From the NCBI GenBank assembly GCA_947452925.1, contig CANGFK010000002.1, positions 1-46,504 of the forward strand: a stretch of DNA of 46,504 bases, given 5' to 3'. Both the position numbers and the translations under genes were made by a program. The notes beneath the pieces are model-generated. The model saw only the letters and a program-made list of their open reading frames with translations. It searched no databases and was not told where the DNA came from. The stretch's first letter is position 1. The number at the start of each line of letters is the position of its first letter. Source of the stretch: Chitinophagaceae bacterium (GTDB lineage: Bacteria; Bacteroidota; Bacteroidia; Chitinophagales; Chitinophagaceae). Shown one piece after another: positions 1 to 6,766 of this stretch.

Positions 1-1
1 C

Positions 2-127
2 GCTTTGCTACCTGCTTTGAAAGAATGCTCCAAAGATTTTCACAACAACTCGTGCTGTCTGATTGATAAAGAAGAGCGTGAAAACATGGTAGCCAATATG
101 TGCAGCTTAGCAGATAAATTGCATTAA
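2..127 (+). CDS. C-terminal fragment of an unidentified protein
   Basis: An open frame runs in from the left edge and ends with TAA at 125-127, leaving 41 residues that end in MCSLADKLH. The piece is rich in cysteine (a CC pair and two single Cys) and contains a short helix-like charged stretch. I do not recognise the family. It reads toward nth with a 33-nt gap, so the two may be cotranscribed. The start and most of the protein lie outside the window. Confidence 0.55.
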   Translation, partial: ALLPALKECSKDFHNNSCCLIDKEERENMVANMCSLADKLH

Positions 128-160
128 CCCCATACCCGCCAAAAGACACTAAGAGAAAGT

Positions 161-799
161 ATGACCACAAAAGAACGGTACAAAATTGCTTTAGACTATT
201 TTCAGGAAGCAATTCCCAATGCAGAAACAGAACTTGTGTATGATAATCCTTATCAACTGTTGGTGGCAGTTATTTTGTCTGCACAATGCACCGATGTTCG
301 TGTGAATCTGACTACCCCCGCTATCTTTAGTAAGTATCCCACACCAAAAGATATGGCTTCTGCTACTTTTGAAGAGCTTTTTCCCCTGATAAAAAGTATT
401 TCTTATCCTAATAATAAAACAAAGCACCTAATAGGGATGGCCAATCTGTTGGAAGAAAGGTTTGGTGGAATCGTTCCGATGACTGTTGATGAGTTAGTTT
501 TATTGCCTGGCGTTGGGAGAAAGACCGCTAACGTAATTACTAGTGTGATAGACGCTCAGCCAAATATGGCAGTGGATACACACGTTTTTAGGGTGAGTGC
601 AAGACTTGGACTCACAAACAAGGCAACAACTCCATTGGCTGCGGAAAAACAATTAATAAAACATATACCCACGGACTTGGTGCATAAAGCACATCATTGG
701 CTGATACTCTTTGGGAGATACCATTGTACTGCTCGTAATCCTAAGTGTATGGGCTGTGGCTTGCAAGACATTTGTAAATATTATAAGGCTTTGAAGTAG
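161..799 (+). CDS. nth: Endonuclease III (DNA glycosylase/AP lyase)
   Basis: Base-excision repair enzyme that removes oxidised pyrimidines and cleaves the resulting abasic site. The 212-residue length is normal for the family. The helix-hairpin-helix motif LPGVGRKTANVI lies at about residues 115-126 and supplies the catalytic Lys121. The second catalytic residue is Asp139 in VDTHVFRVSARL. The C-terminal [4Fe-4S] ligands are C189, C196, C199 and C205, in the expected C-x6-C-x2-C-x5-C spacing. The ATG at 161 follows an A/G-rich leader and no better start exists. The gene ends convergently with a methyltransferase gene across a hairpin at 807-844. Confidence 0.95.
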   Translation: MTTKERYKIALDYFQEAIPNAETELVYDNPYQLLVAVILSAQCTDVRVNLTTPAIFSKYPTPKDMASATFEELFPLIKSISYPNNKTKHLIGMANLLEERFGGIVPMTVDELVLLPGVGRKTANVITSVIDAQPNMAVDTHVFRVSARLGLTNKATTPLAAEKQLIKHIPTDLVHKAHHWLILFGRYHCTARNPKCMGCGLQDICKYYKALK

Positions 800-806
800 T
801 TGCTTG

Positions 807-844
807 ATACAGGTTACAGGTTGCTAGTAACTTGTAACCTGTAT
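807..844. terminator. Bidirectional hairpin between nth and the methyltransferase gene
   Basis: The arms 807-822 (ATACAGGTTACAGGTT) and 829-844 pair over 16 bp with one mismatch around a 6-nt loop. The hairpin sits between two convergent genes, so it probably ends both transcripts. The T-rich stretch after it on the plus strand is weak. Confidence 0.6.
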
Positions 845-850
845 TTATTT

Positions 851-1525
851 TCAGTACTTCTCCAGAATACTCACTTCTATATAACGCATTTTTTTGCTGT
901 GAAAGGTTTCTTTAAATCCAGCATCAGCGAAATGTGATTTGCACAACGGATTAGCATAGATAATTTTTAGCGGCCTTGGATTCGATTTTAAAGATTGTTC
1001 TATGTTTTTTACTACGCCCATCATCAGGTAATCGTCAAAAGGATTAAATAGAAAAATACAATCTACATCAGCAGGTATCTGACAAGTGAATGCATCACTG
1101 TTTATAATCTTTGCTTGCAATGCAGGATGTTTTTGCTGTATAATAGATAGATTGTTGAGGGCATCCATACAAAGTTCCTTAGAAAAATCAATGCCACTCA
1201 CTTTCTTACAACCATTAGCAGCCGCCACACAAATGGCTCTTCCTTTTCCACAGCCAATATCCAAAAGATGGTTAAGGTTTTCAATATTTGCCTTCTCAAA
1301 AATCATTTCAAGCATTGGATAGATGGCGGGCATATAAATGGTGGCATTATCCAGATGCTTACTATCCAATTCATCCAAATTATCAATGCCAATTGAATTG
1401 ATACCATACTTCTTTTCACCTTTTATCTCGTGATAAATAATGTAAATGGCAATGATGATATTCCAGTTCCAAGCGATGTAGAAGAAGTATTTTAGGAAAG
1501 TAGTAAGTCGTAAGTAGTAAGTCAT
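851..1525 (-). CDS. Class I SAM-dependent methyltransferase, membrane-anchored N-terminus
   Basis: Motif I, LLDIGCGKGRAICVAAANG, is the glycine-rich SAM-binding loop at about residues 87-106. An acidic residue follows at the end of the next strand (GIDFSKELC), and a motif IV-like stretch DCIFLFNPFDDY lies further on. The N-terminus has one hydrophobic segment (YFFYIAWNWNIIIAIYIIYH, about residues 14-33), suggesting membrane attachment. The substrate cannot be told from sequence. The start is uncertain: the first codons (MTYYLRLTT) are written by an intergenic 7-bp repeat at 1497-1530, and the next in-frame ATG lies about 65 codons in, past part of the hydrophobic region. The gene is downstream of the cytochrome c gene on the same strand. 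Confidence 0.75.
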   Translation of the reverse strand: MTYYLRLTTFLKYFFYIAWNWNIIIAIYIIYHEIKGEKKYGINSIGIDNLDELDSKHLDNATIYMPAIYPMLEMIFEKANIENLNHLLDIGCGKGRAICVAAANGCKKVSGIDFSKELCMDALNNLSIIQQKHPALQAKIINSDAFTCQIPADVDCIFLFNPFDDYLMMGVVKNIEQSLKSNPRPLKIIYANPLCKSHFADAGFKETFHSKKMRYIEVSILEKY

Positions 1526-1600
1526 AAGTAAAATTGGGGATATATTTTTTTATTGCTTGTCTTCCTTGACCTACAACTTATTACTTAGCGCATACTACTT
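1497..1600. repeat. 7-bp-periodic intergenic repeat (AAGTCGT/AAGTAGT type)
   Basis: Words such as AGTAAGT, CGTAAGT and CATAAGT follow each other every 7 bp at 1500-1528, and complementary words (ACTTATT, ACTTAGC, ACTACTT) appear at about 1567-1598, giving a loose inverted repeat. The left part forms the 5' end of the methyltransferase reading frame. Related repeats occur near 2745, 4350, 6571, 28885 and 28935. Confidence 0.6.
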
Positions 1601-1603
1601 GTA

Positions 1604-2026
1604 CTAATGCCTTGCAGAGATAGATGCATTTTTGATATAGGTAAGAATGGCTAGTATATCATTGTCTTTTAGGTCTGCAAAAGGGGGCATCTGTACCTTA
1701 TGATTACTCTCATATAAGCCTTTTGCATAAGCATCTTTTGCAATTACTTCCTGTGAGTTTCTAATAAAAGCATATAGATTTTCCTTGTTATGCCAACGCT
1801 TATCAACTCCTTTTAATGCAGGACCGGTCAAATTCATATTCACAGCATGACAACTGGAGCATTTTTGAAGAAACAAACTCTGCCCGGTTTCAATCAAATC
1901 ATCCTGACTCATTGTGGTGTTTGAGCTAGCTTTCGATTCACTACTTTGTTGGTTATTGTTAGTTCCACACGAAAGCAAACAAAGCATTAAAGCAAAACAA
2001 ACCGTCTTCATCATCATCATTTTCAT
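1604..2026 (-). CDS. Lipoprotein c-type cytochrome (single haem)
   Basis: A small periplasmic electron carrier. A signal peptide ends in a lipobox, LLSC at residues 17-20, so the protein is probably lipid-anchored. The haem-binding motif is CSSCH at 56-60 and the likely distal ligand is Met113 in VQMPPF. Length (140 residues) and layout fit a class I cytochrome c. The start is ambiguous because the message begins with a run of ATG codons (MKMMMMK). The nearest upstream gene on this strand is doxX, but a hairpin at 2287-2323 and a tandem array separate them, so the cytochrome probably has its own promoter. The electron partner is unknown. Confidence 0.88.
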   Translation of the reverse strand: MKMMMMKTVCFALMLCLLSCGTNNNQQSSESKASSNTTMSQDDLIETGQSLFLQKCSSCHAVNMNLTGPALKGVDKRWHNKENLYAFIRNSQEVIAKDAYAKGLYESNHKVQMPPFADLKDNDILAILTYIKNASISARH

Positions 2027-2076
2027 CGATGCAAATGTATTACTCCAAAAGTAAAATAGTATTATTGATTAATAAG

Positions 2077-2286
2077 AAATAGGTTTTATGGAAAAGCGTA
2101 CCAGTTTTACAGCAAAGCGGCTACGCTTTCTCATAAAACCTATACACTTTGCGACAACACTGGTACGTTCTGTCATAAAATCAAAAGGTTATGAGGTAAA
2201 ACCGGTACGCTTTGCCGCACAACCTATACGCTTTGTCACAACACCTTTCGGTTCTGTGATGAAACTGATCCATTTTGTAACAAAAA
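2077..2286. repeat. 21-bp degenerate tandem array 1 (about 8-10 units)
   Basis: Eight clear 21-bp units run from 2119 to 2286, with two poorer units at 2077-2118. The recurring core is TACGCTTTG followed by an A/C-rich half ending AAAC or ACAC. Units are only moderately alike (for example TATACGCTTTGTCAC, GGTACGCTTTGCCGC, TATACACTTTGCGAC), but spacing is exact. Because 21 is a multiple of 3, a plus-strand frame stays open at 2088-2408 and would give a 7-residue repeat such as PIRFVTT. I treat that frame as a by-product. The array abuts the hairpin at 2287-2323. Confidence 0.85.
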
Positions 2287-2323
2287 GCCTCATAATATCT
2301 GTTGTAACAAGATATTATGAGGC
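2287..2323. terminator. Perfect 14-bp hairpin downstream of doxX
   Basis: GCCTCATAATATCT at 2287-2300 is perfectly complementary to 2310-2323 around a 9-nt loop, GTTGTAACA. It lies just past the doxX stop on the minus strand, so it probably terminates the marR-pirin-yceI-doxX transcript. A run of T follows on the minus strand (AAAAA at 2282-2286 on plus), as expected for an intrinsic terminator. Confidence 0.75.
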
Positions 2324-2345
2324 AATAAGCTTTAAAAGCCAAAGA

Positions 2346-2714
2346 TTATTTAGCTATTATGCCAAAATATTTCTCTTTAGAAAAGAAAAGACCGATTGCA
2401 TTAATTAATACCAAAACCACACCGATGCCTGGCTTATGCGCAAGAAATACTTCGAACAACAAAATATTTACAGCAATAGGTGCAATGAGTAACAAGGCCA
2501 ACGCCCTTGTTGGTTTGATAAGTAATAAAATGCCAATGGATACTTCCAATACTTTTACAAAAGTGAGGTAACCACTTGTATAAAGTAAGCCTGCAAAGGC
2601 TCCTGCATCACCACTCATTGGGGGCATTGCCATAAAATGCAAGAAGAAGTTTAGTCCAAATACAATGAATACGAAGGCTAATAAGAAAGCCGGGATTTGT
2701 TTTGCTATGTTCAT
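2346..2714 (-). CDS. DoxX-family membrane protein
   Basis: A 122-residue, very hydrophobic protein with about four transmembrane segments. The stretches IPAFLLAFVFIVFGLNFFLH, FAGLLYTSGYLTFVKVLEVS and LLLIAPIAVNILLFEVFL are typical of the DoxX/DoxD superfamily. These proteins are linked to redox and thiol stress in several bacteria, but the biochemical role is not settled. It is the last gene of a minus-strand series marR, pirin, pirin, yceI, doxX, a context that supports a stress role. It is followed by a strong hairpin. Confidence 0.8.
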   Translation of the reverse strand: MNIAKQIPAFLLAFVFIVFGLNFFLHFMAMPPMSGDAGAFAGLLYTSGYLTFVKVLEVSIGILLLIKPTRALALLLIAPIAVNILLFEVFLAHKPGIGVVLVLINAIGLFFSKEKYFGIIAK

Positions 2715-2744
2715 TTTGTTTTTTTAAATTGATGAAAGAAAAGT

Positions 2745-2776
2745 AGTCATAAGGTAAAGGCTTATGCCTTATGACT
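2745..2776. repeat. Short inverted repeat in the yceI-doxX spacer
   Basis: AGTCATAAGG at 2745-2754 pairs with CCTTATGACT at 2767-2776. The words belong to the same 7-bp-periodic family (CTTATGC, CTTATGA, CTTACCA). It lies between two genes read in the same direction, so it may act as an mRNA processing or attenuation hairpin rather than a full terminator. Confidence 0.5.
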
Positions 2777-2800
2777 TACCACTTGTGACTATTATTTATT

Positions 2801-3328
2801 TTATGCTTGTTTTACCAACTGAACGGATAACTGTAGTTTTACTTCATCACTAACAACTACACCACCAGCTTCGGTAACAGCGCTCCAGGTAAGTCCGAAT
2901 GCTGCGCGACTAATCTTTGCAGACAATTCAAAACCAACTTTAGATTGACCATAAAAGTCAGTCATGGCACCACCATATTCTACAGCCAATGTTACTGGAG
3001 CAGTAGCGTCTTTGATGGTTAAATCGCCAGTTAATTCGTAGTCACTCCCGCTTTTGTGTTTGAAAGAAGAAGAGGTGAAAGAGATTGCAGGGAATTTTTC
3101 TGCATCAAAGAAATCGGCACTCTTAAGGTGACCGTCACGTTGTTCATTGCCTGTAGAAATACTGTCCACTTCGGCATTGAAACTAATTTTTGCATCGCCA
3201 AAGTCATCTGCTTCAGCTTCCATTGTTGCATCGAACTTAGTAAAGTTTCCTGTAACTGTACTAATCATTAAGTGTTTCACTTTAAAAGTGATTTCGCTAT
3301 GCATAGCGTCTAATTTGTAAGTAGCCAT
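2801..3328 (-). CDS. YceI-family lipocalin-like protein
   Basis: YceI proteins are beta-barrel, isoprenoid-binding proteins often induced by stress. The 175-residue length is usual. Family landmarks are the N-terminal DAMHSEITFKVKHLMIS, the central KSADFFDAEKFPAISF and the barrel strand pattern through the C-terminal SDEVKLQLSVQLVK. There is no signal peptide, so this copy is probably cytoplasmic, unlike many periplasmic relatives. The ATG at 3328 is preceded by an A-rich leader. It lies between the pirin and doxX genes and is probably part of the MarR-controlled cluster. Confidence 0.92.
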   Translation of the reverse strand: MATYKLDAMHSEITFKVKHLMISTVTGNFTKFDATMEAEADDFGDAKISFNAEVDSISTGNEQRDGHLKSADFFDAEKFPAISFTSSSFKHKSGSDYELTGDLTIKDATAPVTLAVEYGGAMTDFYGQSKVGFELSAKISRAAFGLTWSAVTEAGGVVVSDEVKLQLSVQLVKQA

Positions 3329-3370
3329 TTTTTTTGTTTTTGCCCCATTGAAGGGATGTTATGAAAAAAG

Positions 3371-3438
3371 TTTATAATTAATAATTGACAATTGATATTG
3401 ACTCCATTTCTTAATTATCAATTATTCATTGTCAATTA
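3371..3438. repeat. AATTGAC-type 7-bp-periodic inverted repeat
   Basis: AATTGACAATTGATATTG on the left and TCAATTATTCATTGTCAATT on the right are imperfectly complementary and are built of 7-bp words. The same word set forms the near-perfect stem at 37039-37183. It lies between the second pirin gene and yceI. Confidence 0.55.
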
Positions 3439-4302
3439 GTCTTCTATTAGTACCCCCATCTTTCCCAATTGATAATCCCTGAAAGCCTCCATTATTTCTG
3501 TTTGTGTATTCATTACAAAGGGCCCGTGGGATGCTATGGGTTCATTTAATGGTTCTCCTGTGCCAATCATTAACCTGGCATCGTCTAAGGCTTCAATCGA
3601 GAAACCTTCGCCGTCATTATTTAAGATGGTAACATAATTAGTAAGTACTTCTTCACTGCCATTCACCTTAATCTTTCCACCCAAAACGTACACGAAAGCG
3701 TTGTGGGTAGTAGGAATCAAAAATTGAAATTGACCACCTTGTTTAATGTCGGCAGTAAATGTATTTACGGGCGAAAGGGTTGGGATGATTCCTTTTATAC
3801 CATTCAATTCGCCTGAGATTATGTTTATTCTAGCCAATTTATCATCCGTTTCTATAAAAGGAATCTCTTCTTTGCTTGCAGGAAGATACTCGGGCTGATT
3901 CATTTTGTGTTTAGCAGGCGTATTCACCCAAAGCTGAATTATTTCTTGAACACCCCCAATCTCGTGGATATCATGAGGAGGGCGTTCACTATGAATAACA
4001 CCCATTCCGGCATTCATCCATTGGGTACCACCTTCATAAATCACATTGTTATTTCCTCTGCTATCCTGATGATGTACTCCTCCTTTGAAGATGAAAGTAA
4101 CCGGAGAAAAACCCCTGTGCGGATGAGGTCCAACCCCTGCTTTGTTAGTAGGAATATGTGTCGGTACTTTTACATTGGCATGATGCAATAGCAAGAACGG
4201 ATCTATTTGTTCTGCCTTGCGAGAAGGAAAAGCCTGTCTCACCGGAAAGCCTCCCATATCCATCATGTCTGCATAAATAATACTCTTAATTGTTCTATTC
4301 AT
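3436..4302 (-). CDS. Pirin family protein (cupin)
   Basis: Double-cupin iron protein; some family members act as quercetinases or redox-sensing cofactors. From the chosen start the metal ligands are H60 and H62 (GPHPHRGFSPVT) and H104 and E106 (IHSERP), matching the pirin H/H/H/E set. I start at the ATG at 4302 (MNRTIKSIIYAD), which matches the usual N-terminus. An in-frame ATG at 4344 would add 14 residues coming partly from the intergenic repeat. It follows the YhaK-type pirin gene, and two consecutive pirins in one cluster suggest a shared stress regulon. Confidence 0.9.
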   Translation of the reverse strand: MNRTIKSIIYADMMDMGGFPVRQAFPSRKAEQIDPFLLLHHANVKVPTHIPTNKAGVGPHPHRGFSPVTFIFKGGVHHQDSRGNNNVIYEGGTQWMNAGMGVIHSERPPHDIHEIGGVQEIIQLWVNTPAKHKMNQPEYLPASKEEIPFIETDDKLARINIISGELNGIKGIIPTLSPVNTFTADIKQGGQFQFLIPTTHNAFVYVLGGKIKVNGSEEVLTNYVTILNNDGEGFSIEALDDARLMIGTGEPLNEPIASHGPFVMNTQTEIMEAFRDYQLGKMGVLIED

Positions 4303-4344
4303 TGAATTATGATTGTCTGATTTGAATGATAAAATGATACCCAT

Positions 4345-4381
4345 AATAGGACTTATGCCTTATTACTTATCCCTTATGCCT
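4345..4381. repeat. CTTATGC-type 7-bp-periodic spacer
   Basis: Four consecutive 7-bp words (CTTATGC, CTTATTA, CTTATCC, CTTATGC) fill the gap between the two pirin genes. It is the same family as at 1497, 2745, 6571 and 28885. Confidence 0.55.
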
Positions 4382-5101
4382 CTAGTTTAATTGCATCGGA
4401 ATTTCCATTAATAATACTTCTGTATCACGATCTGCTTTAATTTTAATGTCTATTTCAGCAATATCCGTAATCCCTAAACCATCCCTCTCTTCTAAGGCAA
4501 CGCCATTTAAAGTAATGTTCCCCTTAATTACAAAGGCATAAACGCCACTTGAAGCATTGTGCAATTGATAGCTGGAAGTAATATCCTTATCAAAACTACC
4601 AAGGGTGAACCAGGCTTTCTGGTTAATCCAAACGGCTGAAGCATCATCAGGGGCTACTACTAATTGTAGTTTGTTTTTTCGCTCTGCTAATGGAAAAGAC
4701 TTTTGTTCGTATCGTGGCGTGATGTTTTTTTCTTTTGGAAGCACCCATATCTGTAAGAACTTTACTTCCTCGTGATGGTTTGCATTCTTTTCACTATGCG
4801 AAATGCCGCTACCTGCATTCATTATTTGCACATCCCCTTCTTTTATTATTTCATTACGACCAGTACTATCCTGATGTTCTAAATCTCCACTTAATGGAAT
4901 AGAAACTATTTCCATATTGTCGTGGGGATGCTTTCCAAAGCCCATTCCACCAGCCACCGTATCATCGTTCAAAACCCTTAATGTTCCAAAATGTATTCTA
5001 CTTGGATCATAATATCCTGCAAAACTAAAGGTGTGGTAGCTGTTTAGCCAGCCATGATTGGCATGACCTCTTGTGTTAGCTTTATGCAATATTGTTTTCA
5101 T
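4382..5101 (-). CDS. Pirin family protein, YhaK type
   Basis: A bicupin of 239 residues resembling E. coli YhaK. The N-terminal GWLNSYHTFSFAGYYDP is a hallmark of this subgroup. Putative metal ligands are H58 and H60 (GKHPHDNMEIVS), H102 (ISHSEKN) and E104. The ATG at 5101 is the first gene after marR, with a 56-nt gap containing an ATGTA-TA-TACA-type dyad at 5127-5138, a likely operator. Predicted role: cytoplasmic protein of redox or oxidative stress response; enzymatic substrate unknown. Confidence 0.9.
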   Translation of the reverse strand: MKTILHKANTRGHANHGWLNSYHTFSFAGYYDPSRIHFGTLRVLNDDTVAGGMGFGKHPHDNMEIVSIPLSGDLEHQDSTGRNEIIKEGDVQIMNAGSGISHSEKNANHHEEVKFLQIWVLPKEKNITPRYEQKSFPLAERKNKLQLVVAPDDASAVWINQKAWFTLGSFDKDITSSYQLHNASSGVYAFVIKGNITLNGVALEERDGLGITDIAEIDIKIKADRDTEVLLMEIPMQLN

Positions 5102-5126
5102 TTTATTTCCTTTTTATTTTATATAA

Positions 5127-5138
5127 ATGTATATACAC
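5127..5138. promoter_or_regulatory. Candidate MarR operator upstream of the YhaK-type pirin gene
   Basis: ATGTATATACAC contains the perfect palindrome TGTATATACA (5128-5137), 26 bp upstream of the pirin start. It matches in sequence the dyad at 5629-5640 in front of marR. Confidence 0.5.
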
Positions 5139-5157
5139 GTATTTATTCAAAAAAAAT

Positions 5158-5613
5158 TTACGCTATTTCTCTAATCTTTTCTAACAGAACATTTAGTGTC
5201 ACCGCCTCTTCTTCACTCAATACAAATTGCTTCATCATCTTCTCATCCATTACCAAGGTACTTGCCGCCAAAAGCGCTATCCCCCCCTGCGTAATGGTAA
5301 TTACAGTCTCTCTTTTATCTAATGCAGACGTGTTTCTTTTAACTAGTTTTTTCAACTCCAGACGGTCTATAATCCTTGGTACGTTTGAACTCTTCTCAAT
5401 CATTCTACTCGCTATATCGCGCACACACATCTGTTCTGGATGCTTTCCTTTCAAAATTCTTAGTACGTTGTATTGCTCATGTGTCAACCCAAACTCTTTC
5501 AATTCTTTCGCCCCAACTGTCTTTAACCACCAGGCAGTATAGAGAATGTGAAGCACCGCCTTGTGCACTTCACTTTTAAATTTTGTACTCTTTATTGCTT
5601 CTTCTAATTTCAT
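5158..5613 (-). CDS. MarR-family transcriptional regulator
   Basis: A winged-helix repressor of 151 residues. Recognition helix region: CVRDIASRMIEKSSNVPRII at about 82-101. The wing is LVKRNTSALDKRETVITITQ and flanking helices provide dimerisation. It is the first gene of the minus-strand cluster marR, pirin, pirin, yceI, doxX, so it probably controls them and itself. A perfect dyad ATGTA-N2-TACAT lies 16 bp upstream of its start and a near copy lies upstream of the next gene. There is one cysteine, in QMCVRD, which could sense oxidants; that is speculation. Confidence 0.92.
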   Translation of the reverse strand: MKLEEAIKSTKFKSEVHKAVLHILYTAWWLKTVGAKELKEFGLTHEQYNVLRILKGKHPEQMCVRDIASRMIEKSSNVPRIIDRLELKKLVKRNTSALDKRETVITITQGGIALLAASTLVMDEKMMKQFVLSEEEAVTLNVLLEKIREIA

Positions 5614-5628
5614 TTACAATGCAAATAT

Positions 5629-5640
5629 ATGTATGTACAT
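5629..5640. promoter_or_regulatory. Candidate MarR operator upstream of marR
   Basis: ATGTA-TG-TACAT is a perfect 5+5 inverted repeat with a 2-bp centre, 16 bp upstream of the marR ATG. The same half-sites recur at 5127-5138. MarR proteins usually bind short dyads of this kind. Confidence 0.55.
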
Positions 5641-5786
5641 TCAATCTTAAAAACTTTTTTATTTTTAATTATTCCTTTTATCTCTTAACTATTTATTTCT
5701 ATAGCTGCATCCTGATGTATGTTACAATAAACGCACGAATTAGACTTTACCAATATGCAACTACTTTTAACATAATCAATTTTATA

Positions 5787-6566
5787 ATGATTACACTTTC
5801 ATTTACACTCCTTTTATTGTGTGCAGTATCTTTTTCGGCAGGCTTTGTCGATGCAATAGTTGGGGGAGGTGGGTTAATTCAGTTGCCTTGCAGTCTGATA
5901 TTGCTACCACAAATTCCTGTTGCCACTGTTATAGGTACAATTAAGATTCCTGCTTTCAGCGGTACCAGCTTTGCCGCTTATCAATATGTTCGTAAGCACA
6001 AACCCGATTGGAAATTATTAATCCTGATGATGTGTATTGCATTCATGGCTGCTTTCTCCGGGTCTTTTTTGCTCACTATTGTCAGTAACGCCTTCATGAA
6101 ACCTTTACTGTTTGTGCTATTATCCATTGTACTTATATATACCTACTTTAAAAAAGATTTTGGACAGCTACAAGCGCGTAATCATTCAACCCGTACAAAA
6201 TTCATCTACGGCATTTGTATCAGTCTGATTATTGGTATTTATGATGGCTTTGTGGGCCCCGGAACTGGCAGCTTTTTAGTTTTAGCATTTGTTGGCCTGA
6301 TGGGTTACGACTTTCTTCAATCGTCCTCCAAAGCAAAGATGGTAAATGTGGCTACCAATATGGGTTCTATCATATTATTCATTCTTAAAGGGAAAATCAT
6401 TTGGGGAATTGCAATACCAATGGCCGTCTGCAATTCCATTGGTGGAATTTTGGGGGCAAGGTTTGCAATCAGGAAAGGCAATAAATTCATACGCGTATTC
6501 TTTCTGTGCATAGTAACAGCTACTCTATTGCGCTTCGGTTATGATGTATTTATAGCGAAGCACTAG
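5787..6566 (+). CDS. TSUP-family (TauE/SafE) membrane permease
   Basis: A 259-residue integral membrane protein with about eight transmembrane segments. The first helix with AGFVDAIVGGGGLIQLP, and the second-half counterpart GFVGPGTGSFLVLAFVGLMG, are the two inverted-repeat signature motifs of sulfite/sulfonate or organic-anion exporters. I chose the ATG at 5787 (MITLSFTLLLLCAV). The longer open frame from 5583 would overlap the 5' end of marR and begins with nonsense-like AT-rich sequence. The gene is divergent from marR. Substrate not predictable. Confidence 0.9.
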   Translation: MITLSFTLLLLCAVSFSAGFVDAIVGGGGLIQLPCSLILLPQIPVATVIGTIKIPAFSGTSFAAYQYVRKHKPDWKLLILMMCIAFMAAFSGSFLLTIVSNAFMKPLLFVLLSIVLIYTYFKKDFGQLQARNHSTRTKFIYGICISLIIGIYDGFVGPGTGSFLVLAFVGLMGYDFLQSSSKAKMVNVATNMGSIILFILKGKIIWGIAIPMAVCNSIGGILGARFAIRKGNKFIRVFFLCIVTATLLRFGYDVFIAKH

Positions 6567-6570
6567 GCGC

Positions 6571-6655
6571 TAAGTCGTAAGTTGTAAGTCAGGACATATT
6601 AATTTCTAAGACTCTCCTTTCTTTCTTATCACTTATGACTTATTACTTACGACTT
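6571..6655. repeat. 7-bp-periodic inverted repeat after the TSUP gene
   Basis: AAGTCGTAAGTTGTAAGTCA at 6572-6591 pairs with 6636-6655 at 18 of 20 positions, with a 44-nt loop. Both arms are made of 7-bp words. It lies between two plus-strand genes and could end the TSUP transcript. Confidence 0.65.
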
Positions 6656-6766
6656 GCTTTCTGTTAAAGAAATAAAAATAAAACCATCCTCACCACAACA
6701 TCAATCGGGGATATGCCGTTTAATGTGTACTTTCATTTTTCAATTGAACATATTAAACTGTTTTAC

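Noticed and set aside
2088-2408. 106-codon plus-strand frame
   Set aside because: It is open because it crosses a 21-bp (7-codon) repeat and then a hairpin and the doxX 3' end in antisense; no independent sign of a gene.
5583-5786. N-terminal extension of the TSUP permease
   Set aside because: It overlaps the 5' end and operator of marR and lacks any protein-like conservation; the ATG at 5787 starts the first membrane helix.
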